54,914 nucleotides of DNA from Pseudomonadota bacterium. Its GTDB lineage: Bacteria > Bdellovibrionota_C > UBA2361 > OMII01. This document shows, one piece after another, positions 9,226 to 17,550 of this stretch (position 1 is its first letter; each line of letters opens with the position of its first letter). The translations under genes were made by a program, and so were the position numbers. The notes below the pieces were generated by a model that had not been told where the DNA came from, did not search any database, and saw only the letters and a list, made by a program, of their open reading frames with translations. Location of the stretch: positions 1-54,914 of the forward strand of contig JAIXQT010000048.1 in assembly GCA_027485595.1 (NCBI GenBank), in the 5' to 3' direction.

Positions 9226-10726
9226 ACCCAGCGCGGTGCTTCTCACCAGCACCGTCGCGAATCACCTCGTGGTGTCACGATGCTGCGCGTCGGCGATACA
9301 TGCTGGCGTGCGTCCTGGTATGGCGCTTCCGCTCGCCGTTGCCTTCTCTCCTGGCGCCTACGTAGAGCCGTTTGATCCGGTGAGAGATTGTCGCGCGCTC
9401 TACAAATTAGCCGTGCGATGTTTGGAGTTCTCGCCTCTCGTTGGTCTCGACCACGAACTCTTTGTTGGGCGCTCACAGGGAACGCTTCAGGACGTGAGTC
9501 CACTTCACTATGGGATAACGATAGACCTCACCGGCACCGAAAAACTTCACGGAGATATCACGAAGCTTGCGCTCCATATTTATAGTTTTTTTAAAGGAAC
9601 CGCAGCTATCGCCATCGCTCCAACCCTTGGCGCCGCGTGGGCTCTCTCTCGATACTCAGTTGTAGGAGCCCCTCGCATCGTTATGAATAAACAAGAGGTC
9701 ATTCCCGCGCTCTCACCACTTCCCCTTGCGGCGCTCCGCATCCCTACGAGCTCCCTCGATCTACTTCGTGATGTAGGAATGACAACGATAGGAGACCTCA
9801 CCTACCTTCCCCGTTACACTATGGCGCAACGCTTCGGAAAGTTTGTGACCTACCGACTTGAGCAAGCGTTCGGAGATAGCGAGGAGCGGCTCCATACTGT
9901 TGAGGAAACAAAACGATACAACGCCTCACGTATCTTTGAGCCACCACTCACCCATCGCAAAAGCATCGTTATCTCTATCCACAGCCTCTTCCAATCTGTC
10001 ATCAATAACCTTAAAGCTAACAAACGCTCCGCAAAATACTTTCATCTCGCTATTCAAGACACGACAAAGGCCGTTATCTACCGAGAGTTTTCGCTCGCGT
10101 CGGCGACCGATGACATAGGACATCTGACCACTATTATCGAGCCGATTATTGATGGAATGAACTTCTCTGGAGAGATTCGAGAGATAGCGATTACCGCTCG
10201 ACAGATTGAGGCGACCCGCTCGGAACAAAAGAGTCTATCGCCCTCTCCTCATAAAGACGAACCTGACTCACGCGAGAAGAAGGAGCTTTTAAACACCTTC
10301 AGCGTGCGCATCGGCAAAGAGCGCCTCCTCTTCGCAAAGCTCAATCAATCGTACATCCCCGAGAAATCATTCTCGTATCACAGCGCGAGTGACGCGGCGA
10401 ACACTATGAACGTTCACGAAGCGATTCCTCACTATACGCTCCATGAACGCCCCTCCCACCTCCTCGCTACGCCAGAGGAGATCACAACTATCTCGATGCT
10501 TCCCGATAAGCCGCCCTCTTTTATTCAGTGGAGGGGGAAGAAACTTAAAATTCTTACCGGTATCGGCCCCGAACGGATATCACCCGAATGGTGGGGCGGC
10601 AACCTCGCCAAAGAAACAGGGGTCACACGGGATTATTTTAAAGTTCAAGATGAGTGTGGTCGATGGTTGTGGGTCTTTCGAGACCAGTCAACGCATACCT
10701 GGTTTCTGCATGGGATGTGGGTATGA
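9134..10726 (+). CDS. imuB: ImuB, catalytically inactive Y-family polymerase homologue
   Basis: 530 residues. The N-terminus RRYLCAYFPEWSIQI aligns with the first strand of Y-family polymerases but lacks the metal-binding aspartate. The usual SIDE catalytic motif is replaced by ITIDLTG (residues 128-134), as expected for ImuB, which acts as a clamp-binding hub rather than a polymerase. The GVRPGM motif at 58-63 is typical of the family. A polyserine/charged linker around 355-385 precedes a C-terminal region ending WLWVFRDQSTHTWFLHGMWV, which resembles the conserved ImuB tail. The start is fixed by the conserved N-terminal motif, giving a 92-nt overlap with imuA. Confidence 0.9.
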   Translation: MKIERRYLCAYFPEWSIQITKRSLKFRGLDKPSAVLLTSTVANHLVVSRCCASAIHAGVRPGMALPLAVAFSPGAYVEPFDPVRDCRALYKLAVRCLEFSPLVGLDHELFVGRSQGTLQDVSPLHYGITIDLTGTEKLHGDITKLALHIYSFFKGTAAIAIAPTLGAAWALSRYSVVGAPRIVMNKQEVIPALSPLPLAALRIPTSSLDLLRDVGMTTIGDLTYLPRYTMAQRFGKFVTYRLEQAFGDSEERLHTVEETKRYNASRIFEPPLTHRKSIVISIHSLFQSVINNLKANKRSAKYFHLAIQDTTKAVIYREFSLASATDDIGHLTTIIEPIIDGMNFSGEIREIAITARQIEATRSEQKSLSPSPHKDEPDSREKKELLNTFSVRIGKERLLFAKLNQSYIPEKSFSYHSASDAANTMNVHEAIPHYTLHERPSHLLATPEEITTISMLPDKPPSFIQWRGKKLKILTGIGPERISPEWWGGNLAKETGVTRDYFKVQDECGRWLWVFRDQSTHTWFLHGMWV

Positions 10727-10771
10727 GAATGAATCGGCACGTCACCGTCATCGCGATCCAATGCGGAATGC

Positions 10772-10842
10772 TCGATCATACCCGGCCTGTCAGGAGACAG
10801 GCCCTCCGGATAATAAATAGCACCGCGCACATAACCCGGAGG
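10772..10842 (+). repeat. 71-bp direct repeat, copy 1 (copy 2 at 10964-11034)
   Basis: An exact 71-base match exists between 10772-10842 and 10964-11034, an offset of 192. Each copy begins TCGATCATACC and contains the T/A-form palindromic repeat and a short A+T-rich spacer (ATAATAAATAGCACCGC). The copies end at the start of the C/G-form palindrome. In copy 1 that second palindrome is cut short at about 10848, where dnaE2-like sequence begins. In copy 2 it is complete (11028-11055). The pair brackets the dnaE2 5' remnant. Confidence 0.85.
10782..10809 (+). repeat. Dispersed palindromic repeat, T/A form
   Basis: Stem GGCCTGTC, loop AGGA, stem GACAGGCC, tail CTCCGG. It is identical to 10974-11001 and to the minus-strand copy at 1916-1943. 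It lies 55 bp after the imuB stop codon, between imuB and the dnaE2 remnant. Confidence 0.8.
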
Positions 10843-10846
10843 TCCC

Positions 10847-10970
10847 GTCCCGCCTACACCGAACTCCAAGTCGCCAGTAACTTCTCCTTCCTCCGAGGAG
10901 CAAGCCATCCACACGAACTCGTCTGGCAAGCGGCGCAACTCGACTATAAAGTGATCGGAATATTCGATCA
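10847..10970 (+). pseudogene. Truncated, diverged copy of the dnaE2 5' end
   Basis: Bases 10847 to about 10970 align with 11125 to about 11248 of dnaE2 (offset 278) and encode the same start (RPAYTELQVASNFSFLRG, ...HELVWQAAQL). It lacks the first three codons with the ATG, and homology fades where the second palindromic repeat begins. Nearly all differences in the aligned codons are synonymous (GTC/GTA, AGT/AGC, TTC/TTT, CAA/CAG, GCG/GCA). The fragment therefore diverged while still coding, rather than being a fresh local duplication. It has no start of its own and cannot make a functional domain. Confidence 0.85.
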
Positions 10971-10973
10971 TAC

Positions 10974-11001
10974 CCGGCCTGTCAGGAGACAGGCCCTCCG
11001 G
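10974..11001 (+). repeat. Dispersed palindromic repeat, T/A form
   Basis: Same stem, loop and tail as 10782-10809, inside copy 2 of the 71-bp direct repeat. It faces the C/G-form copy at 11028-11055 with 26 bases between them, so the two hairpins form a convergent pair similar in layout to the pair at 1916-2035. Confidence 0.8.
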
Positions 11002-11027
11002 ATAATAAATAGCACCGCGCACATAAC

Positions 11028-11055
11028 CCGGAGGGCCCGTCTCCCGACGGGCCGG
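11028..11055 (-). repeat. Dispersed palindromic repeat, C/G form
   Basis: On the minus strand this reads GGCCCGTC-GGGA-GACGGGCC with CTCCGG tail, identical to 2008-2035. A truncated copy (only the first 13 bases) is present at 10836-10848, where it joins the dnaE2 remnant. It sits 60 bp upstream of dnaE2. Confidence 0.8.
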
Positions 11056-11114
11056 CATCGCGACCGTAATGACGTTACGCAACGGCGCTTCCAACTACTA
11101 TTACAGGGACCAAC

Positions 11115-14100
11115 ATGACCTCACGTCCCGCCTACACCGAACTCCAAGTAGCCAGCAACTTCTCCTTTCTCCGAGGAGCAAGCCATCCACACGAACTCGT
11201 CTGGCAGGCGGCACAACTCGGTTACAAAGCGATAGGACTGACCGATTACAACACCCTCTCTGGAATCGTACGGGGACACGCTGCGGCGCAGGAGGCTGGA
11301 ATACAATTTCTTGTGGGATGCCGCGTTGAGATAGATTTCACTGGGATGTGCAAACACCCATTAAGCGCGCGGGTACCGCAGTATCATCGAAGCTCCCTCC
11401 TCATCTATCCAAAAGACAGAACCGCGTACGGAACCCTCTGCCAGCTCCTTACCAACGGCAAACGCGATGTCTCAAAGAATGACTTCTTTTTAAACCTAGC
11501 GGACTTTCTTCCCGTTCAGCAGTCATTCGCGACGATCATCGTACCGCCATTCTTTCAAACCCTCTTTCACCATATCGATTATCAAGAGAACGCAAGCGAG
11601 CAGAAAACACGGGCGGAGATATTCTTTGAGTTCTGTAGTATTTTAAAGGAGAACTCCCTCGATCCCGCGCTTCTCTCACTCGCGCTCACCTCAAACTACA
11701 GTCCCCTTAATCCACACCTTTTCCACAAGGCGCTCTCACTCGCCAAAACATTAAACATAGCGCCGGTAGCGACCAACGACGTGCACTACCACACCCCAGA
11801 CCGAAAGCCCCTTCAAGACGCGGTGACCTGCATTCGAGAAAAGTGCACCCTGCAACAAGCAGGCTTTCGTCTCTTTCAGAATGGGGAGCGATATCTTAAA
11901 ACTCCAGAAGAGATGGCGCGGCTCTTTAGAGAGCTTCCACACGCAATATCGCGGACGCAAACGATCACCGAGATCGCTTCATCATTCTCTCTCTCTCAAC
12001 TCACCTATACCTATCCTGATGAGATCTGCCCCAATCAACTCTCTCCCTATGACTACCTTCAGCAGGAAGTCACGAAGGGAGCGCGTCGCCACTATCCAGC
12101 GGGGGTGCCTGACCATGTCACACAAGCGCTTGAGGAGGAGCTCGTTCTCATTCATGAGCTTGAGTACGAGAAATATTTCCTTACCTGCTACGACATCGTA
12201 ACCTTCGCTCGAGAACGAGGTATTCTGTGCCAGGGACGGGGCGCCGCCGCTAACTCGGTCGTGTGCTATTGCTTAGGCATCACCTCTGTGGACCCGACCA
12301 AGATAGATCTCCTCTTCGCGCGCTTCGTCAGTAAGGAGCGAAGGGAACCTCCTGACATCGATATCGACTTCGAGCACGAGCGACGAGAGGAGGTCATTCA
12401 GTATATCTACGGAAAATACGGAAGGCACAGAGCCGCTATCGCAGCGGAGGTGGTCACCTATCAAGCGCGCAGTGCTGTGCGCGAGATAGGAAAAGCGCTC
12501 GGGCTCTCACTTGAGATAGTCGACAAGCTCGCCAAAGGTGTTCATCGATGGACCGGCTGCGCCATCACCGCCGATTCCCTTCGCGAGATAGGGCTCGACC
12601 CGTTTGACTCAACCGTTCAAAACTCGTTGATACTCGCGAACGAGCTGGTGGGATTCCCTCGACACCTCTCGCAACACGTTGGGGGATTCATCATCTCGAA
12701 CACCCCTTTGTGTGAGATCGTGCCGATAATTAACGCCGGCATGGAGAGTCGCACCATCATCGAATGGGATAAGAACGATATCGAGGAGCTTGGGATGCTC
12801 AAAATCGATATCCTTGCCCTTGGGATGCTCACCTGTATCCGCAAAGCGTTCGACCTCATTAACGCTCGGAGGGGCGAACAACTTGAACTTCATTCGATCC
12901 CCCAAGAGGACCCGGCCGTGTATGAGATGCTCTCTCGCTCAGATAGCGTCGGTGTATTCCAAGTTGAGTCGCGCGCACAGATGTCGATGCTTCCCCGACT
13001 TAAGCCCAGATGCTTCTACGACCTTGTGATTGAGGTAGCTATCGTTCGTCCCGGCCCAATTCAGGGAAATATGGTGCATCCCTTTTTAAAGCGGAGAAAC
13101 GGCTACGAGAAGCCGTACTATCCTGACGCCCGTGTTGAACGAATCCTGGGTAAGACCCTCGGCGTGCCTATCTTTCAAGAACAAGCCATGCGCCTCGCGA
13201 TTACGCTCGCGAACTTTACCCCGGGAGAAGCCGAGCAACTTCGTCGCGCGATGGCAGCATGGAAAACGCACAAGGGAGTGATAGAGAACTTTAAAGAAAA
13301 GATAGTGCGGGGGATGCTTGCGAACGGCTACACGACAGAATTTGCGGAAACGTGTCTCAATCAAATAAAAGGATTTAGCGAGTACGGCTTTCCCGAATCA
13401 CACGCAGCTTCCTTCGCGCTCCTTGTATACGCGTCAGCGTGGATTAAACGACACTATCCAGCTGAGTTCGCGTGCGCTCTCCTTAATAGTCAACCGATGG
13501 GATTCTATGCGCCCTCTCAGATCGTTCAAGACGCGCAGCGTCACGGGGTACAATTCTCACCTATCGATGCCAACCGAAGTAGTTGGGACTGCGCGATGTC
13601 GTATCCCGGTAACGGCTGTGGTGAAGTACGACTGGGACTCAGGCTTATCTCAGGACTTAGGCGTGACCACGCCGAGGCTATCGCTGACTCCGTTGAACAA
13701 ACCGGAGAGTTCAGTTCTATCGACTCCCTCTGGGCACGAGATATTAAAGTATCGAAATCTACCCTACGAACCTTGGCGAAAGCAGACGCCTTTGGTTCCG
13801 TTGAACTTACCCGCCGTCCCGCGCACTGGAACATCAGCGCGCTCGCCCCCCAACCTGCACCGATGGACGCGCTCTTTACGAAGCGCTCCTCTGGACATGA
13901 AAGGGCGCTTCCAACACCAACCGCGCAACGAGATATGTTCGATGACTACGCTACAACCGGTTTGTCCTTAAAGGCGCACCCACTAATGTTTCTCCGTGAG
14001 TACCTCTCGCACAAAAAGGCATACGCATCCGAGCGCCTTCAATCAAAACACGGGATACGGATAGGAACTCGTGTCACAACCGCGGGACTCGTTATCGCGA

Positions 14101-14351
14101 GGCAGCGACCGGGGACAGCGAAAGGAGTTGTCTTTATTACCCTTGAGGATGAAACCGGAACTACCAACCTCATTATTCGTCCCGCTCTCTTTGAGGCGAA
14201 TCAAACGACCACGATGCGAAGCTCAATTATTCTCGCCGAGGGGAAGCTGGAGCGGATAGGTGACGTTGTCTACCTCGACGTCGAACGGCTTGAACCCCTT
14301 GACCGAATGTTAGTGGAGCGCCCGCAGTCGGCGGCGCCGTATGCGTGTTAG
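11115..14351 (+). CDS. dnaE2: Error-prone DNA polymerase III alpha subunit DnaE2
   Basis: 1078 residues, the normal length of DnaE2. The PHP domain opens with TELQVASNFSFLRGASHP, in the SNFSFLRGAS form that marks DnaE2 rather than replicative DnaE. The C-family polymerase core contains the catalytic PDIDIDFEHER motif (residues 413-423), the AANSVVCYCLGIT segment before it and the FPESHAASFALLVYASAW motif (about 765). A C-terminal OB-fold region (VTTAGLVIARQRPGTAKGVVFITLED) follows. It is the catalytic polymerase of the ImuA-ImuB-DnaE2 mutasome. It is third in the imu cluster but separated from imuB by 388 bp of repeats and a duplicated dnaE2 fragment, so co-transcription may be altered. ATG 11115 is chosen from the conserved N-terminus. 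Confidence 0.95.
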   Translation: MTSRPAYTELQVASNFSFLRGASHPHELVWQAAQLGYKAIGLTDYNTLSGIVRGHAAAQEAGIQFLVGCRVEIDFTGMCKHPLSARVPQYHRSSLLIYPKDRTAYGTLCQLLTNGKRDVSKNDFFLNLADFLPVQQSFATIIVPPFFQTLFHHIDYQENASEQKTRAEIFFEFCSILKENSLDPALLSLALTSNYSPLNPHLFHKALSLAKTLNIAPVATNDVHYHTPDRKPLQDAVTCIREKCTLQQAGFRLFQNGERYLKTPEEMARLFRELPHAISRTQTITEIASSFSLSQLTYTYPDEICPNQLSPYDYLQQEVTKGARRHYPAGVPDHVTQALEEELVLIHELEYEKYFLTCYDIVTFARERGILCQGRGAAANSVVCYCLGITSVDPTKIDLLFARFVSKERREPPDIDIDFEHERREEVIQYIYGKYGRHRAAIAAEVVTYQARSAVREIGKALGLSLEIVDKLAKGVHRWTGCAITADSLREIGLDPFDSTVQNSLILANELVGFPRHLSQHVGGFIISNTPLCEIVPIINAGMESRTIIEWDKNDIEELGMLKIDILALGMLTCIRKAFDLINARRGEQLELHSIPQEDPAVYEMLSRSDSVGVFQVESRAQMSMLPRLKPRCFYDLVIEVAIVRPGPIQGNMVHPFLKRRNGYEKPYYPDARVERILGKTLGVPIFQEQAMRLAITLANFTPGEAEQLRRAMAAWKTHKGVIENFKEKIVRGMLANGYTTEFAETCLNQIKGFSEYGFPESHAASFALLVYASAWIKRHYPAEFACALLNSQPMGFYAPSQIVQDAQRHGVQFSPIDANRSSWDCAMSYPGNGCGEVRLGLRLISGLRRDHAEAIADSVEQTGEFSSIDSLWARDIKVSKSTLRTLAKADAFGSVELTRRPAHWNISALAPQPAPMDALFTKRSSGHERALPTPTAQRDMFDDYATTGLSLKAHPLMFLREYLSHKKAYASERLQSKHGIRIGTRVTTAGLVIARQRPGTAKGVVFITLEDETGTTNLIIRPALFEANQTTTMRSSIILAEGKLERIGDVVYLDVERLEPLDRMLVERPQSAAPYAC

Positions 14352-14522
14352 CAGGGTCAATGTCACGGCGCTTCATACGTCTCGCCCCCAATCAACCAAG
14401 TCTGCGGTGAGCACCCCTGAGATAAACACTCGTATAAACAGCACCTTGGACCACCTCGGTTGTGTAAGCCCCCCAAAGCGCATACAACTATCCTTCCAGC
14501 GAAACTCGGTTGAGAGAGAAGT

Positions 14523-15503
14523 ATGATTTCAAGCACGAGAGATAGTACCCCTCGTAGTCCTGGGGACGTTCCGCAGGGCGATGAGACGGCCCCCGCCCCT
14601 TTGAATACCCACACCAACATGAACAGGAGAGCGTTCTTTCGCTCTCTCGCAGGTCGGTCTGCTGATCTCGGCATGGCGGGGGTTGCCGCGTCGTGTGGTT
14701 TTGCGAGTGTTGATTGCGCTACGACTCTGGGGTCGATCTTTACATTAGAGGACGACATGAGAAAAGAGCCGGTGACCAAGCTGGCCCAAGAAAACTCGCG
14801 TACCTCATATTTTACCGTCAAGCATCCAAACGGCGCTATCATCGATGTGATTGGGCTCAAACACACCGAAGAACACTATGCGCTCTGCAAAGATACCCTT
14901 ACCCAGCGAGTGGCGCCCGCGGATATCGTACTATGTGAGCAAGGAGATTTCTTTAAAAAGAACTTTCGCGATCCTGCTGAGGCGAGAGGCAAAATATCCG
15001 CTCCCGTTGAGGGAATCTTTACGAATCTCAAGGGAGGCGTGTGCTTGAGCCTAGCCCTCTGGGTATGTGCATTCAAAGTGTTTGATCATCTCAAGCGAGG
15101 GATCTACTTTTTGACGACGGCGTTGCGTCGTAATAACAGCAGACGGCTTGCCCCGGAACACACCGTCAAACGGCGCGCGGCGTTGAAAGATGCGCTGAAA
15201 ATGTTCACGTATCTCTATGTGGGACTTGGTGGTGGACAGTCCTTGGCAGACCGCACGCAAAACCAACACTTCATGCTGGCAGACGTAAGTCCACTTAAGG
15301 ATGGTCGAAGCATGAAGATGTGGGCCAACGCATTAACCTGGGCGGAGAGGAACCCGGGCGCTCGAATAGCTGTTGTCGTCGGAGATGGTCATGCGCGAGC
15401 GATACGGTTCTACACTTCAACACCCGACGGCCGAATCGCATTTGCCATCAAAAATCCGATCTACAATGTGGCGCATTTGAATTGCTTGGATTTTACGACG
15501 TAG
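14523..15503 (+). CDS. TraB/TIKI-like protein with Tat-type signal
   Basis: 326 residues. A GAGAGAGAAG sequence precedes ATG 14523. An internal ATG at 14619 would start directly at the twin-arginine-like motif NRRAFFRSLAG (residues 34-44 of the longer form), followed by a small hydrophobic stretch, so export by Tat is likely from either start. The body has TraB/PrgY/GumN fold hallmarks: an early V-I-G-L-K-H element, the ADIVLCEQG strand, a DRTQNQHFML segment and a late VVVGDGHARAI element carrying the GxxH motif. The substrate is unknown. Members of the fold include metal-dependent peptidase-like TIKI proteins and pheromone-shutdown PrgY. It stands alone downstream of dnaE2. Confidence 0.55.
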   Translation: MISSTRDSTPRSPGDVPQGDETAPAPLNTHTNMNRRAFFRSLAGRSADLGMAGVAASCGFASVDCATTLGSIFTLEDDMRKEPVTKLAQENSRTSYFTVKHPNGAIIDVIGLKHTEEHYALCKDTLTQRVAPADIVLCEQGDFFKKNFRDPAEARGKISAPVEGIFTNLKGGVCLSLALWVCAFKVFDHLKRGIYFLTTALRRNNSRRLAPEHTVKRRAALKDALKMFTYLYVGLGGGQSLADRTQNQHFMLADVSPLKDGRSMKMWANALTWAERNPGARIAVVVGDGHARAIRFYTSTPDGRIAFAIKNPIYNVAHLNCLDFTT

Positions 15504-15798
15504 CGCACTTTTTCTATGAGAGAGCGTGTGCCGGGGATTGTTATCTGAAGTAATTTGCGCGGTATTTTCCACGGCAAACTCTTTCTACCGTTCTCACAAG
15601 CCTCACACGCGCCCCCGAAAAAACACGGCCCATGCGCTCTGCGAAGTAACCTAATAGCCTTACTCGTATGCCTGTCCTATCCAACGGTCTACGAGCATTG
15701 GCCAGCGCACCGACACTTCAGAGTCTCCATCGAATGATGGTCGATCGCCCTCCGGCAGCACTGTATTCATTTCAATTTATTCCATGTAGTAGCTTCCG
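15504..15798. other. Non-coding stretch
   Basis: Between the TraB-like gene and the hairpin near 15800 I see no convincing coding sequence or RNA gene. Together with the hairpin at 15799-15844 it separates two convergent genes. Confidence 0.5.
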
Positions 15799-15844
15799 CT
15801 ATTTCTCTCAGAGCTAGCAGGGTGCTCTCCTCCGAGAGAAATAG
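15799..15844 (-). terminator. Long hairpin after the DUF4397-like gene
   Basis: Perfect 11-bp arms CTATTTCTCTC (15799-15809) and GAGAGAAATAG (15834-15844) enclose a 24-base centre that can pair further (AGAGC/GCTCT). It begins 10 bp after the stop codon of the minus-strand gene at 15855. No clear U-tract follows on either strand, so factor-independent termination is uncertain. Confidence 0.45.
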
Positions 15845-15854
15845 TCATGGTGCG

Positions 15855-16550
15855 TTATTTTCTTGGTATCTTTATCGTTTCTGAGATAACTGAGAATCCG
15901 TTCTGTGAGGAGCCTACCACGTAGATGATTCCATACGACCGGCGCACCACTTGCGCTGGTAGTTTCACCCGCTTAGCCGAGCGAGGCTCAAGTGAAACGG
16001 CATACCGTACCGAGGTCGCGCCAAGCACCATGTCTGTTGTCTCCTGACCATTTCGAATAGTCGCGACCGACGTAGGCAATCTAGCTCCACGCTCGCTGAG
16101 TGACACTCGCACCCGAACCGCCCCAGTTTTAGCCAGGTGTCGAACCACTACGCCGGGCTGTACAATTGAGGCTCCAGTATTCTGGAAGACAGCGAGCTGG
16201 GGCGTGCCCTTGCTTGAGAGACTAGCGACGAGGGAGAACTTCTCTTTTTCCGCTGCCTGAGAGATCGTCACGCTCTTCTCGATTACCGGAGTCCCCGCAC
16301 AACTTCCTGTGGCCACAAATACACGAACCGTGTAGTCGCCAGCACCGAGCTCAACCTTGGTTGATTGCTTAAATGTAACTCCCTTGAGAGCGCAGGCTCC
16401 GTTTACTGATATATCCACGGGAAGCTCTTCGGCTAACCCAAGGTCCTTTCCATTGATACCATGGATAACGCGAACATCGGCTGCCATTGCGTGATGCGCA
16501 GCCCCAAACAGCACCGTCACCGCCAAAACCAGATATTTAATTTGTTTCAT
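15855..16550 (-). CDS. Exported DUF4397-like protein
   Basis: 231 residues from the ATG at 16550, which has AGG 8-10 nt upstream (AAAGGTAAGTAT). A longer start at 16571 lacks this. The signal peptide is MKQIKYLVLAVTVLFGAAHHAMA. The mature part starts DVRVIHGINGKDL and contains a beta-sandwich pattern (VDISVNGACALKGVTFKQST, then VELGAGDYTVRVF), which matches the DUF4397 style VRVVHASPDAPAVDVYVDG...GTYTVRV. Likely a periplasmic or surface beta-sandwich protein of unknown ligand. It is transcribed divergently from the DUF6502-like gene across a 150-bp region with two similar palindromes. Confidence 0.6.
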   Translation of the reverse strand: MKQIKYLVLAVTVLFGAAHHAMAADVRVIHGINGKDLGLAEELPVDISVNGACALKGVTFKQSTKVELGAGDYTVRVFVATGSCAGTPVIEKSVTISQAAEKEKFSLVASLSSKGTPQLAVFQNTGASIVQPGVVVRHLAKTGAVRVRVSLSERGARLPTSVATIRNGQETTDMVLGATSVRYAVSLEPRSAKRVKLPAQVVRRSYGIIYVVGSSQNGFSVISETIKIPRK

Positions 16551-16593
16551 ATACTTACCTTTCATTTTCACACTATATCGAGCAAAACACTAT

Positions 16594-16670
16594 ATACTGT
16601 TATTTTATAGCAGTATATTAAAGGATCCCCTTTCTCCTTGTCAATAAATACTGTAAAATATTGACAGGTA
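16594..16670. promoter_or_regulatory. Two related 23-bp operator-like sites
   Basis: Site 1 (16594-16616) is ATACTGT N9 GCAGTAT and lies in a longer palindrome ATATACTG N11 CAGTATAT. Site 2 (16648-16670) is ATACTGT N9 ACAGGTA and overlaps a further perfect palindrome, TGTCAATA (16639-16646) N12 TATTGACA (16659-16666). The starts are 54 bp apart, about five helical turns. They occupy the intergenic region between the divergent DUF4397-like and DUF6502-like genes and could bind the latter's helix-turn-helix domain. Binding is inference. Confidence 0.45.
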
Positions 16671-16701
16671 AGCGTAGTGCTTAAGATTTAAGGTATTCGT
16701 T

Positions 16702-17550
16702 TTGAGCTCTTTTGATCCCCCCGCATACATTCGAGCACTTCTGCGGCCCCTTGTACGGTGGTGTCTTAAGAGAGGAGTCCGTTCGAGTCAGGTTGAAGAG
16801 ATACTCCGCGAGTCCTTTGTTCATGAGGCGCAGCACGAGATTCACGAAGCTCAGGGCGCGTTCAGCGTCAGTAAGGTGAGCGTGATGACCGGACTACACC
16901 GTAGCGAGGTGTCACGTTTACTTACCGGCGAACGACCCGACCGAGCAGCGCACGATATCTTGAATCGAGTTCTCGGATTGTGGGCATCTTCAAAGCGGTA
17001 TCGAACAGCCGAGGGCGATCCGAGAGACTTAACGCACGAGGGACTTTCAAGCGAATTCGCTCGACTCGTAGCCGACGTCAGCAAGGAAGTTACCCATTAT
17101 CCGATCCTCTTTGAGCTTGAGAGGATCGGCGCTATCGAATACGTTGGGAATCTCGTACGATTAAGAGTGCAGGAATACACCCCTCGGGAGGATCACCAGT
17201 ACGGACTAGACCTGCTCAGTCTGGATGCAGGGGACCTTGCGTCAGCGATCGAGGCTAACGTTGCAAATCGAGACAGAGACCCGAACCTCCATTTGCGCAC
17301 GGCGTACGACAATATAGATCCGAACGCTCTTCCTGAAATCAGGAGGTGGATCCTAAAACAGGGAGCTGAGTTCCAGTCCCGAATGCGCGAATATCTCGCT
17401 ACATTCGACAGAGACTCAGCGGGAACAGTTGAAGAATTCGGCGAGAGAGCTCGGGTAGCCGTGACGAGTTTTTCATACGCGGAGCCTATTCAGGCGCCGA
17501 AAGCGATAGTGCCACGAAAGAGAGGGAGAAAGCGATGCACGCCACAATAG
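16702..17550 (+). CDS. DUF6502-like helix-turn-helix regulator
   Basis: 282 residues from TTG 16702 with AAGGT upstream; no good ATG is available. The N-terminus (LLRPLVRWCLKRGVRSSQVEEILRE...) and the HTH-like SVSKVSVMTGLHRSEVSRLL segment (about 52-71) match the DUF6502 family pattern as I know it. The C-terminus is basic (KRGRKR). DUF6502 proteins are poorly characterised, and a DNA-binding role is inferred from the HTH. Its 3' end overlaps the next gene by 16 bp, so it is co-transcribed with a lipoprotein. Upstream lie two similar palindromes suitable for autoregulation. Confidence 0.6.
   Translation: MSSFDPPAYIRALLRPLVRWCLKRGVRSSQVEEILRESFVHEAQHEIHEAQGAFSVSKVSVMTGLHRSEVSRLLTGERPDRAAHDILNRVLGLWASSKRYRTAEGDPRDLTHEGLSSEFARLVADVSKEVTHYPILFELERIGAIEYVGNLVRLRVQEYTPREDHQYGLDLLSLDAGDLASAIEANVANRDRDPNLHLRTAYDNIDPNALPEIRRWILKQGAEFQSRMREYLATFDRDSAGTVEEFGERARVAVTSFSYAEPIQAPKAIVPRKRGRKRCTPQ

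Noticed and set aside
10654-11118. 154-codon plus-strand open frame spanning imuB end to dnaE2 start
   Set aside because: It reads through palindromic repeats and the dnaE2 remnant; the apparent protein is a mosaic of repeats and not a gene.
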